Below are positions 9,601-17,345 of a stretch of DNA of 27,481 nt, piece after piece (within the stretch, counting starts at the first letter, position 1; each line of letters starts with the position of its first letter). The translations under genes and the position numbers were made by a program. Origin of the DNA: Tubiluchus corallicola. Its lineage: Eukaryota > Priapulida > Priapulimorpha > Priapulimorphida > Tubiluchidae. A model generated the notes under the pieces. That model had not been told where the DNA came from. It ran no database searches and saw nothing but the letters and a program-made list of their open reading frames with translations. The stretch spans positions 1 through 27,481 of the forward strand of contig JAQGDQ010001733.1 in NCBI GenBank assembly GCA_030141605.1. The letters run 5' to 3'.

Positions 9601-11226
9601 GAGGCTTTCTGGTAAAAAATTCCGCATGTAAGAAGCCAAACGGAAAAAATGGATTTTTAAGGAGCTGCTCTGCATCTAGGAGTCCACTATAAGACTGTGA
9701 GAAGCAGCAGAGACACAAGTACTGATGGGTATGGGGTGGGGAGTGAACGAACTGTCAGCATTTAAGAAGCAATAACTACATGTCCTGAGAAATTATGAAA
9801 GCCCTGCATTCAATTGTACATACAGTCTAGCCTCATTATCTCGCCACTGTCCATTTAGGGCAAACTTTTGGCGAGAGGCGAGTATGGCGAGATAACAGGA
9901 ATATAACGAAGTTAGTCTGTATGTATATACATAATAGTTGATTAACATAGTGTTCCTCTATGTACATATAAAATATATTTCGCATTATGATACCAATCAA
10001 CATTAAATCAGAAATGAAAAAATGTCATAAAAATAATCTTAGAATGTTACTTTTTTATTTAAAAAACCTTTTTGGGTATTTCGCATTAACCAACCACAGC
10101 ACTCCTAATCTAATCCTGGTGAGACACACGCTAGATTAATTATGTCTGTCTATCGAGTACAGCAGCATTGTCTACATACCGCGGTTATATTGATCGACAC
10201 GCGCTATATGTATTGATCGATTGACCTCTGAGTTTGTCTGTTTGGCGACATAACGAATATAGTTTACATAAGCACTCATCCTAGCATGATGTGAAGAGGG
10301 CGAGAAGCGATGGTGGCGACTTAACGAGGTAAATATCAAAGCAGGAAATCCGTCCTGGTACTTTCTGTGGCGAGAGACGAGTTTGGCGGCATCACGAGGG
10401 GCGAGATAACGAGGCTAGACTGTACATAATTGGGTGAGTTTTTCTGTAGTAACTTGCGTATGGCTTATCAGTGTCACTCTGTTTATGTTTCAGTGTTCCG
10501 TGAGTTGCGATCATGGGGTGCAGATGCGCAAGGTTACGTGCAAGAACGGAGTCGCTTGCGACGTGGACACGCAACCCAGCGCGTCACGTCCTTGTAGTCT
10601 TAAGCAATGCAAGAAATCTGCTGACTTGAATAATGAGGCTGGCACGAGTTCGCTATCAACTCCAGGTAAGTGTCAGTAATAGATGATTTTAATACACGAG
10701 TTTTGAGAATGTGCACTTGGCAGCATGCTCAATACTTGTTTTAGAACCACTATTTAGAATATGCGCAAGTGTTTTGTTACTGAATAAATATTTAGTAGCT
10801 ATAGGTAATGTTCAATGTTTTTTTAACATATTTTATAATAAGTAAGATATCAGACGTAATAATATATTAACTGGCAAAGGCTGTTAGAATGTGAGAACCC
10901 TGGCAGAAGTGTCTGAGCATCTTCACGTGAAAGCTAAACAGCCAATGGCAGCAGTTTTCCCGCTGTTCACTCTTCCATCTACTAAGCGACCTCATTGTTG
11001 CTTGTATGGGTTGCTAGGCGCACACTCTGATAACTCCTGCTGTTCACTTCTTGCTGTGCGAACGGTTACGGCTTTGTCACAATATTTATTATTTTGCAAT
11101 TTTACAGGCTGTGTCGATGTACTCGGAAGGTCGATATGCAACGCTCTAAGGCACATGTGCGGGACACATTACATTCACACTAAATGCTGCCGCTCGTGCA
11201 GTGGGAAAGCCTCGTCAAAACAATGA
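443..11226 (+). CDS. C-terminal part of an ADAMTS/ADAMTS-like extracellular protein (7 exons)
   Basis: Join of 443-684, 3149-3284, 4100-4226, 7357-7573, 9334-9486, 10494-10665 and 11108-11226. All seven exons have AG/GT borders and compatible phases (1,0,1,2,0,0,1), giving 387 residues and a TGA. Residues 1-97 match the ADAMTS spacer domain: IPRGARNIRI, LNG then W-S-I, SPGPL, VLYQ and FQYTVP are at the expected places. Four TSRs follow, starting WSYSDWSVC (~111), WLEGPWQHC (~169), WITGPWMSE (~230) and WEVSKWSQC (~285). A short Ser/Asn linker then leads to a six-cysteine PLAC domain (~350-379, with the CC pair). By family knowledge these are secreted, matrix-associated metalloproteases, or non-catalytic ADAMTSL relatives, that use spacer and TSRs for substrate and matrix binding. 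The part that would separate ADAMTS from ADAMTSL or papilin is outside the window, so no symbol is given. Several N-glycosylation sequons (NST, NGS, NAS, NAT, NDT, NSS) fit a secreted protein. Confidence 0.9.
811..1475. repeat. tandem repeat of about 138 bp, four copies plus degenerate edges
   Basis: The phrase gagttactgtctagtgtgaa recurs at 907, 1046, 1182, 1321 and (partly) 1460, a spacing of 136-139 bp. Each unit also contains gtgtcagcttgca, gagagtaactcgcagcaa and ctctagtctgaacac, in the same order. Within a unit, related short phrases (gagttact, gtgtgaac) recur, which suggests an older half-unit. It lies in the first intron. Confidence 0.85.
1476..3148 (+). other. intron sequence with no supported gene
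   Basis: The stretch 1580-1995 has overlapping open frames on both strands. The minus-strand pair (1995-1729 and 1816-1580) looks like one frame broken by a shift, and could be a decayed transposon ORF, but I recognise no domain. From 2000 to 3148 I see only AT-rich intron. Confidence 0.4.
3149..3284 (+). CDS. ADAMTS-like exon 2: end of spacer and start of first TSR
   Basis: The acceptor is atttggcag|gtactt and the donor is agag|gtaact; it enters in phase 0 and leaves in phase 1. It encodes VLYQSNNLGVVFQYTVP (the conserved spacer end) and then FSWSYSDWSVCSKICGR, the start of a TSR. Two other AGs nearby (3201-3212) were not used as the start because they would remove the conserved VLYQ...YTVP segment. 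Confidence 0.9.
3285..3784 (+). other. intron with low-complexity ATTC/TTTA-rich stretch
   Basis: The stretch 3345-3470 is rich in imperfect attcattc and tttatt repeats. No gene signal is visible. Confidence 0.5.
3785..4078. repeat. 32-bp minisatellite, nine copies
   Basis: The unit reads ttgccatgactacccgaatg followed by aggttacgcttg, repeated nine times. Variant units occur in a repeating order: units 1-3 and 5-7 share the same marker differences (gtttg; cctgac with atgcttg; ctatgac), implying that a four-unit block was duplicated. The array ends about 20 bp before the acceptor of the exon at 4100. Confidence 0.9.
4100..4226 (+). CDS. ADAMTS-like exon 3: remainder of first TSR
   Basis: The acceptor is tttcgttag|gcgttc and the donor is acccag|gtaaat. 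It completes the split Gly and encodes VQQKAVLCTE ... HCDAGVKPEPVKKLCNTHNC-PP, the cysteine-rich second half of a TSR. It leaves in phase 2 (AG|G = Arg). A nine-copy 32-bp minisatellite ends only about 20 bp upstream of its acceptor. Confidence 0.9.
4227..4885 (+). other. intron sequence, nothing recognised
   Basis: AT-rich sequence with A-runs near 4700. No coding or RNA signal is seen. Confidence 0.4.
4886..5212 (+). mobile_element. decayed LINE reverse-transcriptase C-terminal fragment
   Basis: Translation in shifting frames gives RKYDHITPVLMQLHWLPVSF, then KILLLTFKALNDLAPSYISD, then LVVPRYNLVTCGSRSFSVAA and an NDLPIHAR stretch. These are hallmarks of the region after the polymerase core in L2/CR1/Rex-like non-LTR retrotransposons. 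At least two frameshifts and a TAG where the family usually has Trp show that it is dead. It is a 5'-truncated relic inside an ADAMTS-like intron, in the same orientation as the gene. Confidence 0.8.
5392..5725. mobile_element. pogo/Tigger-like MITE with TA target duplication
   Basis: The left end is cactcgaccctcggtaaacc. The right end, reverse-complemented, is cagtcaaccctcgttaaaca. TA lies on both sides (5390-5391 and 5726-5727). It is 334 bp with no ORF and carries an internal C-run near 5685. CAGT-type ends with a ccctcg motif and TA duplication fit non-autonomous pogo-group elements. Confidence 0.8.
5728..6767 (+). other. intron sequence with one unremarkable ORF
   Basis: A 79-codon open frame at 6006-6245 has no recognisable domain and no neighbouring splice context that fits the gene. 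The rest is AT-rich intron. Confidence 0.35.
6768..7340 (-). mobile_element. dispersed ~575-bp element, copy 1 (inverted relative to copy 2)
   Basis: The reverse complement aligns over its length with 11303-11885. Shared stretches include gtgcaggctgcacactga, atttctaagctgagat, gaggatcattttgatacc and the Tyr-rich block near 7255-7320. The ends carry a short imperfect inverted repeat around tgtgcttgca / tgcaagc. It contains no ORF and fits an old MITE, possibly hAT-like. It ends about 15 bp before the acceptor of the exon at 7357. Confidence 0.7.
7357..7573 (+). CDS. ADAMTS-like exon 4: second TSR and start of third
   Basis: The acceptor is ttcattgctag|gtggct and the donor is gcgag|gtgcga (GT present, +3 g). 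It encodes WLEGPWQHCSNSCG ... CGAMPPC, a complete TSR, then PPEWITGPWMSE, the start of the next. The intron side of the acceptor borders the end of a dispersed ~575-bp element (about 6768-7340), so the open frame extending up to 7256 is repeat sequence. Confidence 0.9.
7939..8394. mobile_element. pogo/Tigger-like MITE with TA target duplication
   Basis: The left end is cagtgttccctcgctacttc. The right end, reverse-complemented, is cagtgttccctcacttatcg. TA flanks at 7937-7938 and 8395-8396. Repeated tcgcgg phrases follow each end. It is 456 bp with no transposase. The end sequence is of the type found on Tigger-like elements in many animals. Confidence 0.88.
8395..8990 (+). other. intron sequence, nothing recognised
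   Basis: No repeat, exon or RNA signal seen in this part of the intron. Confidence 0.4.
8995..9318. repeat. 23-bp minisatellite abutting an exon acceptor
   Basis: The unit ttttctaaccaattattatt+aga repeats about 14 times, with 20-bp variants (gactttctaaccaattatga). Nine copies keep CTAAC and two have CTGAC. Both fit the metazoan branch-point consensus. The last copy lies about 21 nt before the AG of the exon at 9334. Confidence 0.9.
9334..9486 (+). CDS. ADAMTS-like exon 5: rest of third TSR and start of fourth
   Basis: The acceptor is gcttgtttttcag|tcgtgt and the donor is tctcag|gtaatc, both in phase 0. It encodes SCLRNPCGQETRTVVC ... CNSSIICGEWEVSKWSQ. The cysteine spacing at the TSR start (S-C-L-R-N-P-C-G) differs from the usual C-S-x-[ST]-C-G. 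The acceptor follows a 23-bp minisatellite. Confidence 0.88.
9823..10422. mobile_element. pogo/Tigger-like MITE with TA target duplication
   Basis: The left end is cagtctagcctcattatctc. The right end, reverse-complemented, is cagtctagcctcgttatctc. TA lies on both sides (9821-9822 and 10423-10424). Sub-terminal phrases ggcgaga...gcgagt recur in inverted orientation (9872-9897 and 10371-10408). It is 600 bp with no ORF and ends about 70 bp before the exon at 10494. Confidence 0.88.
10494..10665 (+). CDS. ADAMTS-like exon 6: fourth TSR and linker
   Basis: The acceptor is gtttatgtttcag|tgttcc and the donor is tccag|gtaagt (strong). It encodes CSVSCDHGVQMRKVTC ... PCSLKQC, completing the fourth TSR. 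CSVSCDHG fits the TSR O-fucosylation consensus C-x2-S-C-x2-G. A polar linker (SADLNNEAGTSSLSTPG) follows. It leaves in phase 1. Confidence 0.9.
11108..11226 (+). CDS. ADAMTS-like exon 7: PLAC domain and stop
   Basis: The acceptor is gcaattttacag|gctgtg and the exon ends in TGA at 11224-11226. It encodes a PLAC (protease and lacunin) domain with six cysteines: CVDVLGRSIC ... C ... CCRSC, then the tail SGKASSKQ. PLAC is C-terminal in several ADAMTS, ADAMTSL, papilin and lacunin proteins, so this is the natural gene end. Confidence 0.9.
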
Positions 11227-11300
11227 GTGTGATTTCTGTATATTTGCAGATGCGTAGTGTTTCTATTAGTATGTATATATCAGTTGTGTTGTTTTTTATC

Positions 11301-11306
11301 ATTAAA
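11301..11306 (+). terminator. candidate polyadenylation signal (ATTAAA)
   Basis: ATTAAA lies 75 bp after the ADAMTS-like stop codon, preceded by a T-rich stretch. It is the common variant signal. It sits exactly at the edge of the second copy of the dispersed ~575-bp element, so transcription may end at or within that repeat. Confidence 0.35.
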
Positions 11307-11885
11307 TGTGAGCTTGCAAACCAAAGCCGTCCATAAGTCGGCATACTTAAAACTACATTACGATGCTTCAAAGTAGAATACACCAAAAATTTAGTCAAAT
11401 GTCAATTTTTCGTATTATATAAAAACCAATGTTAAATATATTGGATTTTAATACTCTCGCATCAAATTATTAAGAAAATGTTTAAAAAGTACTAAAATCT
11501 AATTTTATAACCCTGTGAACACTTTTCTAGTTGCAAACCAGTACTACAATAGTAAAAAACTTGTATTTTCTAACTCCGATTGTAACTTGTGGAAGCAGCA
11601 ATTTTGCTTCGCGTTTTTTCTGTTGTCAAACCCAGGTCTTTGTCAGGTAGAGCCATCTACTGCAAATGACAAAAAACAAAGGTAATTTTAACAGTGATTT
11701 TCTCAAGATTATGTTTCTCAGTGTGCAGCCTGCACCTCAGCTTCAATGTGGATATCTCAGCTTAGAAATAACATAGAGCGATGAACTTGGTATCAAAATG
11801 ATCCTCCTGAAATGGAGATTCAGGGTGTGTGAATAACTAGAAAAGCTTAAGTGCCGACTTATGAACGATTTTGCTATGCAAGCAC
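11303..11885 (+). mobile_element. dispersed ~575-bp element, copy 2
   Basis: This is the inverted partner of 6768-7340. It starts at gtgagcttgcaaacc and ends at tatgcaagcaca. The copies are clearly diverged, so this is an old insertion. It lies directly 3' of the ADAMTS-like gene. Confidence 0.7.
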
Positions 11886-12015
11886 ATAAATATACTTAGA
11901 TATCTTATAGTTCTGTATTATGCAGTGCGTACTGCAGGTTTTTAATGTCATGTTACGACCAGCATAACTCTAGTTCGTCATTGTGCCAAAGTTTGTAATT
12001 TGCATTTATTTTATA

Positions 12016-14577
12016 GTAAACAACGTATAACTTGACGAGGTACAACTTGAATTCTTGTGTGTCTCAAACAGATCTCGTGGAACGGATTTTCCCTTTAACA
12101 AACATTGTACAACTTGAATTATCGCATAACATGAGATCTGTATCCCGAATTATTGCGAACGCAAACCGAATTCCCGGTACAATTCGTGAGAATCTGACTG
12201 AAATTACCTCACTTTTCTCGAACAACCTCCCAAGTGAGAAGTCCTGCATGAAACTGTGCACCACATTATGATTTTAACTGCTAGTTTCAGCAAAAATGCT
12301 AAGATTTCCTGTAATCCTAAACGAGTGTGCACCACATTATGATTTTGACTACTAGTTTCAGCAAAAATGCTAAGATTTCCTGTACTCCTACGTGAGTGTG
12401 CACTACATTATGATTTTAACTGCTAGTTTCAGCAAAAATGCTAAGATTTCCTGTAATCCTACACGAGTGTGCACCACAATATGATTTTAACTGCTAGTTT
12501 CAGCAAAAATGCTAAGATTTCTTGTAATCCTACACAAGTGTGCACCACAATATGATTTTAACTGCTAGTTTCAGCAAAAATGCTAAATTTCTTGTAATCC
12601 TACACGAGTGTGCACCACAATATGATTTTAACTGCTAGTTTCAGCAAAAATGCTAAATTTCTTGTAATCCTACACGAGTGTGCACCACAATATGATTTTA
12701 ACTGCTAGTTTCAGCGAAAATGCTATGATTTCTTGTAATCCTACACGAGTGTGCACCACAATATGATTTTAACTGCTAGTTTCAGCAAAAATGCTAAATT
12801 TCTTGTAATCCTACACGAGTGTGCACCACAATATGATTTTAACTGCTAGTTTCAGCAAAAATGCTAAATTTCTTGTAATCCTACACGAGTGTGCACCACA
12901 ATATGATTTTAACTGCTAGTTTCAGCGAAAATGCTATGATTTCTTGTAATCCTACACGAGTGTGCACCACAATATGATTTTAACTGCTAGTTTCAGCGAA
13001 AATGCTAAGATTTCTTGTAATCCTACACGAGTGTGCACCACATTATGATTTTGACTGCTAGTTTCAGCAAAAATGCAAAGATTTCTTGTAATCCTACACG
13101 AGTGTGCACCACATTATGATTTTGACTACTAGTTTCAGCAAAAATGCTAAGATTTCTTGTAATCCTACACGAGTGTGCACCACATTATGATTTTAACTGC
13201 CAGTTTCAGCAAAAATGCTAAGATTTCTTGTACTCCTACACAAGTGTGCACCACATTATGATTTTAACTGCTAGTTTCAGCAAAAATGCTAAGATTTCTT
13301 GTAATCCTACACGAGTGTGCACCACATTATGATTTTGACTGCTAGTTTCAGCAAAAATGCTAAGATTTCTTGTAATCCTACACGAGTGTGCACCACATTA
13401 CGATTTTAACTGCTAGTTTCAGCAAAAATGCTAAGATTTCTTGTAATCCTACACGAAAGTGTGCACCACATTATGATTTTAACTGCTAGTTTCAGCAAAA
13501 ATGCTAAATTTCTTGTAATCCTACACGAGTGTGCACCACAATATGATTTTAACTGCTAGTTTCAGCAAAAATGCTAAATTTCTTGTAATCCTACACGAGT
13601 GTGCACCACAATATGATTTTAACTGCTAGTTTCAGCGAAAATGCTATGATTTCTTGTAATCCTACACGAGTGTGCACCACAATATGATTTTAACTGCTAG
13701 TTTCAGCAAAAATGCTAAATTTCTTGTAATCCTACACGAGTGTGCACCACAATGTGATTTTAACTGCTAGTTTCAGCAAAAATGCTAAATTTCTTGTAAT
13801 CCTACACGAGTGTGCACCACATTATGATTTTGACTACTAGTTTCAGCAAAAATGCTAAGATTTCTTGTAATCCTACACGAGTGTGCACCACATTATGATT
13901 TTAACTGCCAGTTATAGCAAAAATGCTAAGATTTCTTGTACTCCTACACGAGTGTGCACCACATTATGATTTTAACTGCTAGTTTCAGCTAAATGCTAAG
14001 ATTTCTTGTAATCCTACACGAGTGTGCACCACATTATGATTTTAACTGCTAGTTTCAGCAAAAATGCTGTTTTCTTGTAATCCTACACGAGTGTGCACCA
14101 CATTATGATTTTAACTGCTAGTTTCAGCAAAAATGCTAAGATTTCTTGTAATCCTACACGAAAGTGTGCACCACATTATGATTTTAACTGCTAGTTTCAG
14201 CAAAAATGCTAAGATTTCTTGTAATCCTACACAAGTGTGCACTACATTACGATTTGAACTGATAGTTTCAGCAAAAATGCTAAGATTTCTTGTATTACTT
14301 TAGCAGAACGGTGAACACATGGCTTAATGAACGTGGTTTAATAACTAGATCACAATATTATTGCCGAATTCCATTAACCACGCTACTCAGACTATTTAAG
14401 TGGACTCATCATTTTATTTTGGGCTAATCATAAAAACTGTTGTTTGACATTTGGCTGCAGTGTTAACTAGTGTATTAATTAGTGACTCCGTCATGTTTTT
14501 TTTACAAACATTGTCTAACTCGTACCCTCGCATAAGTCGAATTCCAGTCCCTAGGTGTTCAAGTTATATGTAGTTTA
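12016..14577. mobile_element. probable pogo-like DNA element carrying an expanded satellite
   Basis: The left boundary reads gtaaacaacgtataacttga and the right boundary, reverse-complemented, reads gtaaactacatataacttga. A gaattc phrase follows each. These look like degenerate terminal inverted repeats. The interior left arm (12016-12250) and right arm (14298-14577) contain further aacttgaatt / cgcataa phrases in inverted relation. The middle is the 71-bp satellite. No transposase ORF is present. Confidence 0.5.
12252..14297. repeat. 71-bp satellite, 29 units, with higher-order structure
   Basis: The consensus contains gtgtgcaccacattatgatt, ttaactgctagtttcagcaa and aaatgctaagatttcttgta, then atcctacac. 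I count 29 units by the tttcagc core. Variants such as aaatttc (minus 1 bp), gcgaaaatgctatg, ttgactact, gccag, tactcc and cgaaagtg mark unit subtypes. Confidence 0.95.
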
Positions 14578-15838
14578 CATTTCGTATTCTAGATCATGTT
14601 ATGAAACATTTTCTGTGAATAATTTATGGATTGTGAAATTTGTGCAATCACTTCCCGTCCAAAGTGTGTCGTTTTTTAATCAATATATTTTATACAGCAG
14701 CAAAAATAGTTCTGCCAAAGATTAATGTTTGCAGTAATTTCTTAAAGGTAAACATGATGATTTTCCAATCCTACGCTATTTTGAAGTAAGGTAAAGAGTA
14801 TACATTTGAATACCTGTAAACGTGCCAGGGTTTCCGATAATTATATTATGATTTAAAAATTTAATTAATGATCGGCGAATCCAACTAGTTCCAACTGCAC
14901 GATCTTCTCGCATTGGCTTTTTCATGAAGTAGTTCGTGATACCGTGGAAGCCGGAATCAATCATCCCTCAGGGAGGTGAACAACCAGAATCAGCAAGGCA
15001 AACAAAACTCTCCAGAGCGAGCATTGATCCCAGGCAGTCATGAAATCATTCACCGACCGGGGTTGGTATTGCTTAACTTATGTTGCAAAGCACACGCCGT
15101 GTCGAAGTGGCTTCTCGGCCTGGCTCTCCTTGACACATACATACATCAAAAATTGAACGATAAACATAAAACAAAGTCAAAGGCCCAAATGCAGTTGAAA
15201 AGCCGAATGTATTGAATATTACAGAACAGAAAAACAGAACCTGTTTTATGCAGAAATGTAAGTCTCTTTACCTTGTGCAGAAGCGTTCTTTTCATCTTCT
15301 GGAATGTGTGCCCGTTCTTGTCTGGATATGTTCGGGAACTTTGTGTCTTTTAAATTTTTACTATACTACATTTTTACTTTACTACATTTATACTATATAT
15401 TCAAGAAAAAAAAACTGCACTGGTTAGAATTGAAGAATATAAGTGAAAACCACAATTTATAAATTACAGAAGAATTACAGTCAAAATTACATGTTGAAGC
15501 AAAAATACAGTGCAGAAAAAATACAGATATACATGTTTAAGCAAAAACTGCACTAACCATATAATTTAAAGAACATAGTACAGAAAAAATACAGTTCATT
15601 AGCATGGCAGAAAAAAACTGCATGGATAGGAAGGGAATATTTGGTAGTAGGGGCAGAAAAAAATGTTTAAAAAACCCAAAAAACTGTGCACAGCATAAAA
15701 TAAAAATACAAAATATAAAAATACAACACAATACTAATTTTACAACTAAACTAGCTAGCTAATATATAAATATTACGTATAAATTATTTACAAGTATACA
15801 TAGTATACAGGTGTACTCTTCATGTATGCTCCACAACC
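14578..15838. other. AT-rich intergenic stretch, no supported gene
   Basis: Short open frames on both strands (14776-14964, 14976-15215, 15537-15731) lack recognisable domains. From 15400 to 15740 the sequence repeats loosely related phrases such as cagaaaaaatacag and actgcac, a degenerate A-rich repeat. Confidence 0.4.
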
Positions 15839-16567
15839 TCAAAAACGTGCGGCCTTTGTGCTGTAAATTGCAGACGGTACGGGCTTTGACCACAAAACGA
15901 TTAGTTCTTTCATCAGCTGGGACACACACAAAGCACCTGGAGCCAACAGTTGGCTATAGAGGCAAGCTCTAAAGTGCAGGTCATTCTCCTTCATCCTTGT
16001 CTTTCTGCTTCTCCTCCTCCTCCTCCTCCTCCTTGCTTTCTTTTTTGCAGATATTCGGACAAGGACGTCTTCCAACCATTGCTCATACGGGATACCTTCA
16101 GTTGGGCAGAAAAGGTACCCACGCTGACACCGATGGCCTATGTCAGCAGTCCGTTCGAAGCCACATTTCTTGCAACAATTGGAAGCCTTCAGTCCCCCGT
16201 ACTTGGGAGCTTGCCCCTCTCCTATCATGCGCCAATGGCGGTACGCTGTTGAGCGAGGCACACTTGGTGGTTTGTCACCATCATCAGGACCATTATCAGG
16301 CAACTTCCACTTTCTTACAGATGCCTCACCAGCTGTATTCGGAGGTAGAACGTAGGTGTACCTTCCCCGGTATTCTACAACTGGAGGTGCATCGGGAAGT
16401 TGACGTGCCATTGGAAGTGGACGCGGTGATGTTAACGGCTGTGTCCATACCCTGTACAAATTTGTTGTTTTTACCATTTGTCCGTTCATTGTCGCCTTCT
16501 TTATCACCCCGTTCTTTGTCTGAATATGTTCTGCCACGTGCACATCTGAATACCTGCAGGATGACAT
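15839..16567 (-). CDS. uncharacterised protein with CxxC...H...C zinc-binding-like motif
   Basis: A 242-codon open frame, long for this AT-rich DNA. It has a basic, proline-containing N-terminal half (PLTSPRPLPMARQLPDAPPV), then RGRYTYVLPP, SVRKWKLPDNG and STAYRHWRMI. A probable zinc-binding module follows: C132-x2-C135 ... H145-x-C147 ... C154-P, then GIPYEQWLEDV. Arg-rich residues 179-188 are encoded by a TCC microsatellite (16011-16032), after which the sequence looks non-homologous, so the true C-terminus may be earlier. The TCA-Y-R-x-R, CxxCG, GH, FCP and EEWL layout resembles uncharacterised, often multicopy proteins of marine animals. That is recollection and untested. It could be a transposon-associated ORF or one exon of a gene. 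Confidence 0.55.
   Translation of the reverse strand: MSSCRYSDVHVAEHIQTKNGVIKKATMNGQMVKTTNLYRVWTQPLTSPRPLPMARQLPDAPPVVEYRGRYTYVLPPNTAGEASVRKWKLPDNGPDDGDKPPSVPRSTAYRHWRMIGEGQAPKYGGLKASNCCKKCGFERTADIGHRCQRGYLFCPTEGIPYEQWLEDVLVRISAKKKARRRRRRRRSRKTRMKENDLHFRACLYSQLLAPGALCVSQLMKELIVLWSKPVPSAIYSTKAARF
16011..16032. repeat. TCC trinucleotide microsatellite
   Basis: (TCC)n inside the minus-strand ORF, read there as an Arg run. Confidence 0.85.
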
Positions 16568-16724
16568 CTCCTTTTCTCACAGTGCCTGTCTAAGTGTAGA
16601 GCCGGTAGTTTGGTGGATCTTGCAGACATTTCACATCACATTTTTGTTCAGCCCATTCTGCCCTCATACATCGACAAGAGGAGCCCATGGTGTCCTTACT
16701 ATTTACAATATATTTACAAACTAT

Positions 16725-16774
16725 TTACATTTCTATTATTTCCATGACATGTCCATCGCTGTCACTCACATCAC
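16725..16774 (-). CDS. terminal-exon-like segment, DVS type
   Basis: Follows the acceptor-like cttcttgttgttgcag. With one base from a preceding exon it reads GT + DVSDSDGHVMEIIEM and TAA. Length 50 (2 mod 3). The donor exon was not identified. Confidence 0.35.
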
Positions 16775-17013
16775 CTGCAACAACAAGAAGTTCAATTCAA
16801 ACTTGTTTATTAATCATTAGCAAACAGCATATCTGACAAATGCAACGATAAGTTAATTTATCGGTGTTATCATGGCTGAAGCAAATGGCTCGCATGCTGT
16901 CAGGTATTGCGCTGTTTTCGCTAACCATGCTTCAGTGTGTGACTCCAAGTGTTTTTTGTATAACTGCGTTGACGTATTCCCCTTGCTTTTTTCTCAACAA
17001 TATCAGCAAATTG

Positions 17014-17078
17014 CTACATGCATACCTGTAAGCTAGTAGTGCAGGCTACTTTCATGCTGCTGCTTTCTCCCAAATCAC
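17014..17078 (-). CDS. terminal-exon-like segment, DLG type
   Basis: Same acceptor. Reads DLGESSSMKVACTTSLQVCM and TAG. Length 65 (2 mod 3). A donor-like cag|gtatgc lies inside, at 17025-17026. Confidence 0.35.
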
Positions 17079-17345
17079 CTGCAACAACAAGAAGTTCACT
17101 TCAAAAGCTTGTAAGTTTTAAACGTCCGAGGGAGGGGCCAAAATGCAAAATTCGGGGTCCCCTCAGTTGGTGACCTCTTACATATTGAGGGTAGGGACAC
17201 AAAACTCACAGGGCACACTCATTGGGCAAAGTGATCTATGTATACGTGTGACCCGAGTTGCTGGGTCAAAGGTCACGGAACGGGCTTGTCTTCATTTATT
17301 TTTCTTTAGAATCCATCTGTTCCATAGTTTTTAAGACAATAATTG

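Larger units (their letters stand above)
16690..17345. repeat. partial copy (unit E) of the ~2-kb array
   Basis: Contains one terminal-exon-like segment (16725-16774), the block with tggctgaagcaaatggctcg (16869 on), a second exon-like segment (17014-17078), then a ~240-bp block (17100-17345) otherwise found only at 25390-25627. The left boundary is near 16690. Confidence 0.85.

Noticed and set aside
12252-14297. Possible CRISPR-like array
   Set aside because: Units are contiguous 71-bp satellite monomers without unique spacers, in a eukaryotic genome.
14976-15215. 79-codon + strand ORF, considered as a gene or tRNA-derived SINE
   Set aside because: No A/B box promoter, no cloverleaf and no recognisable domain.
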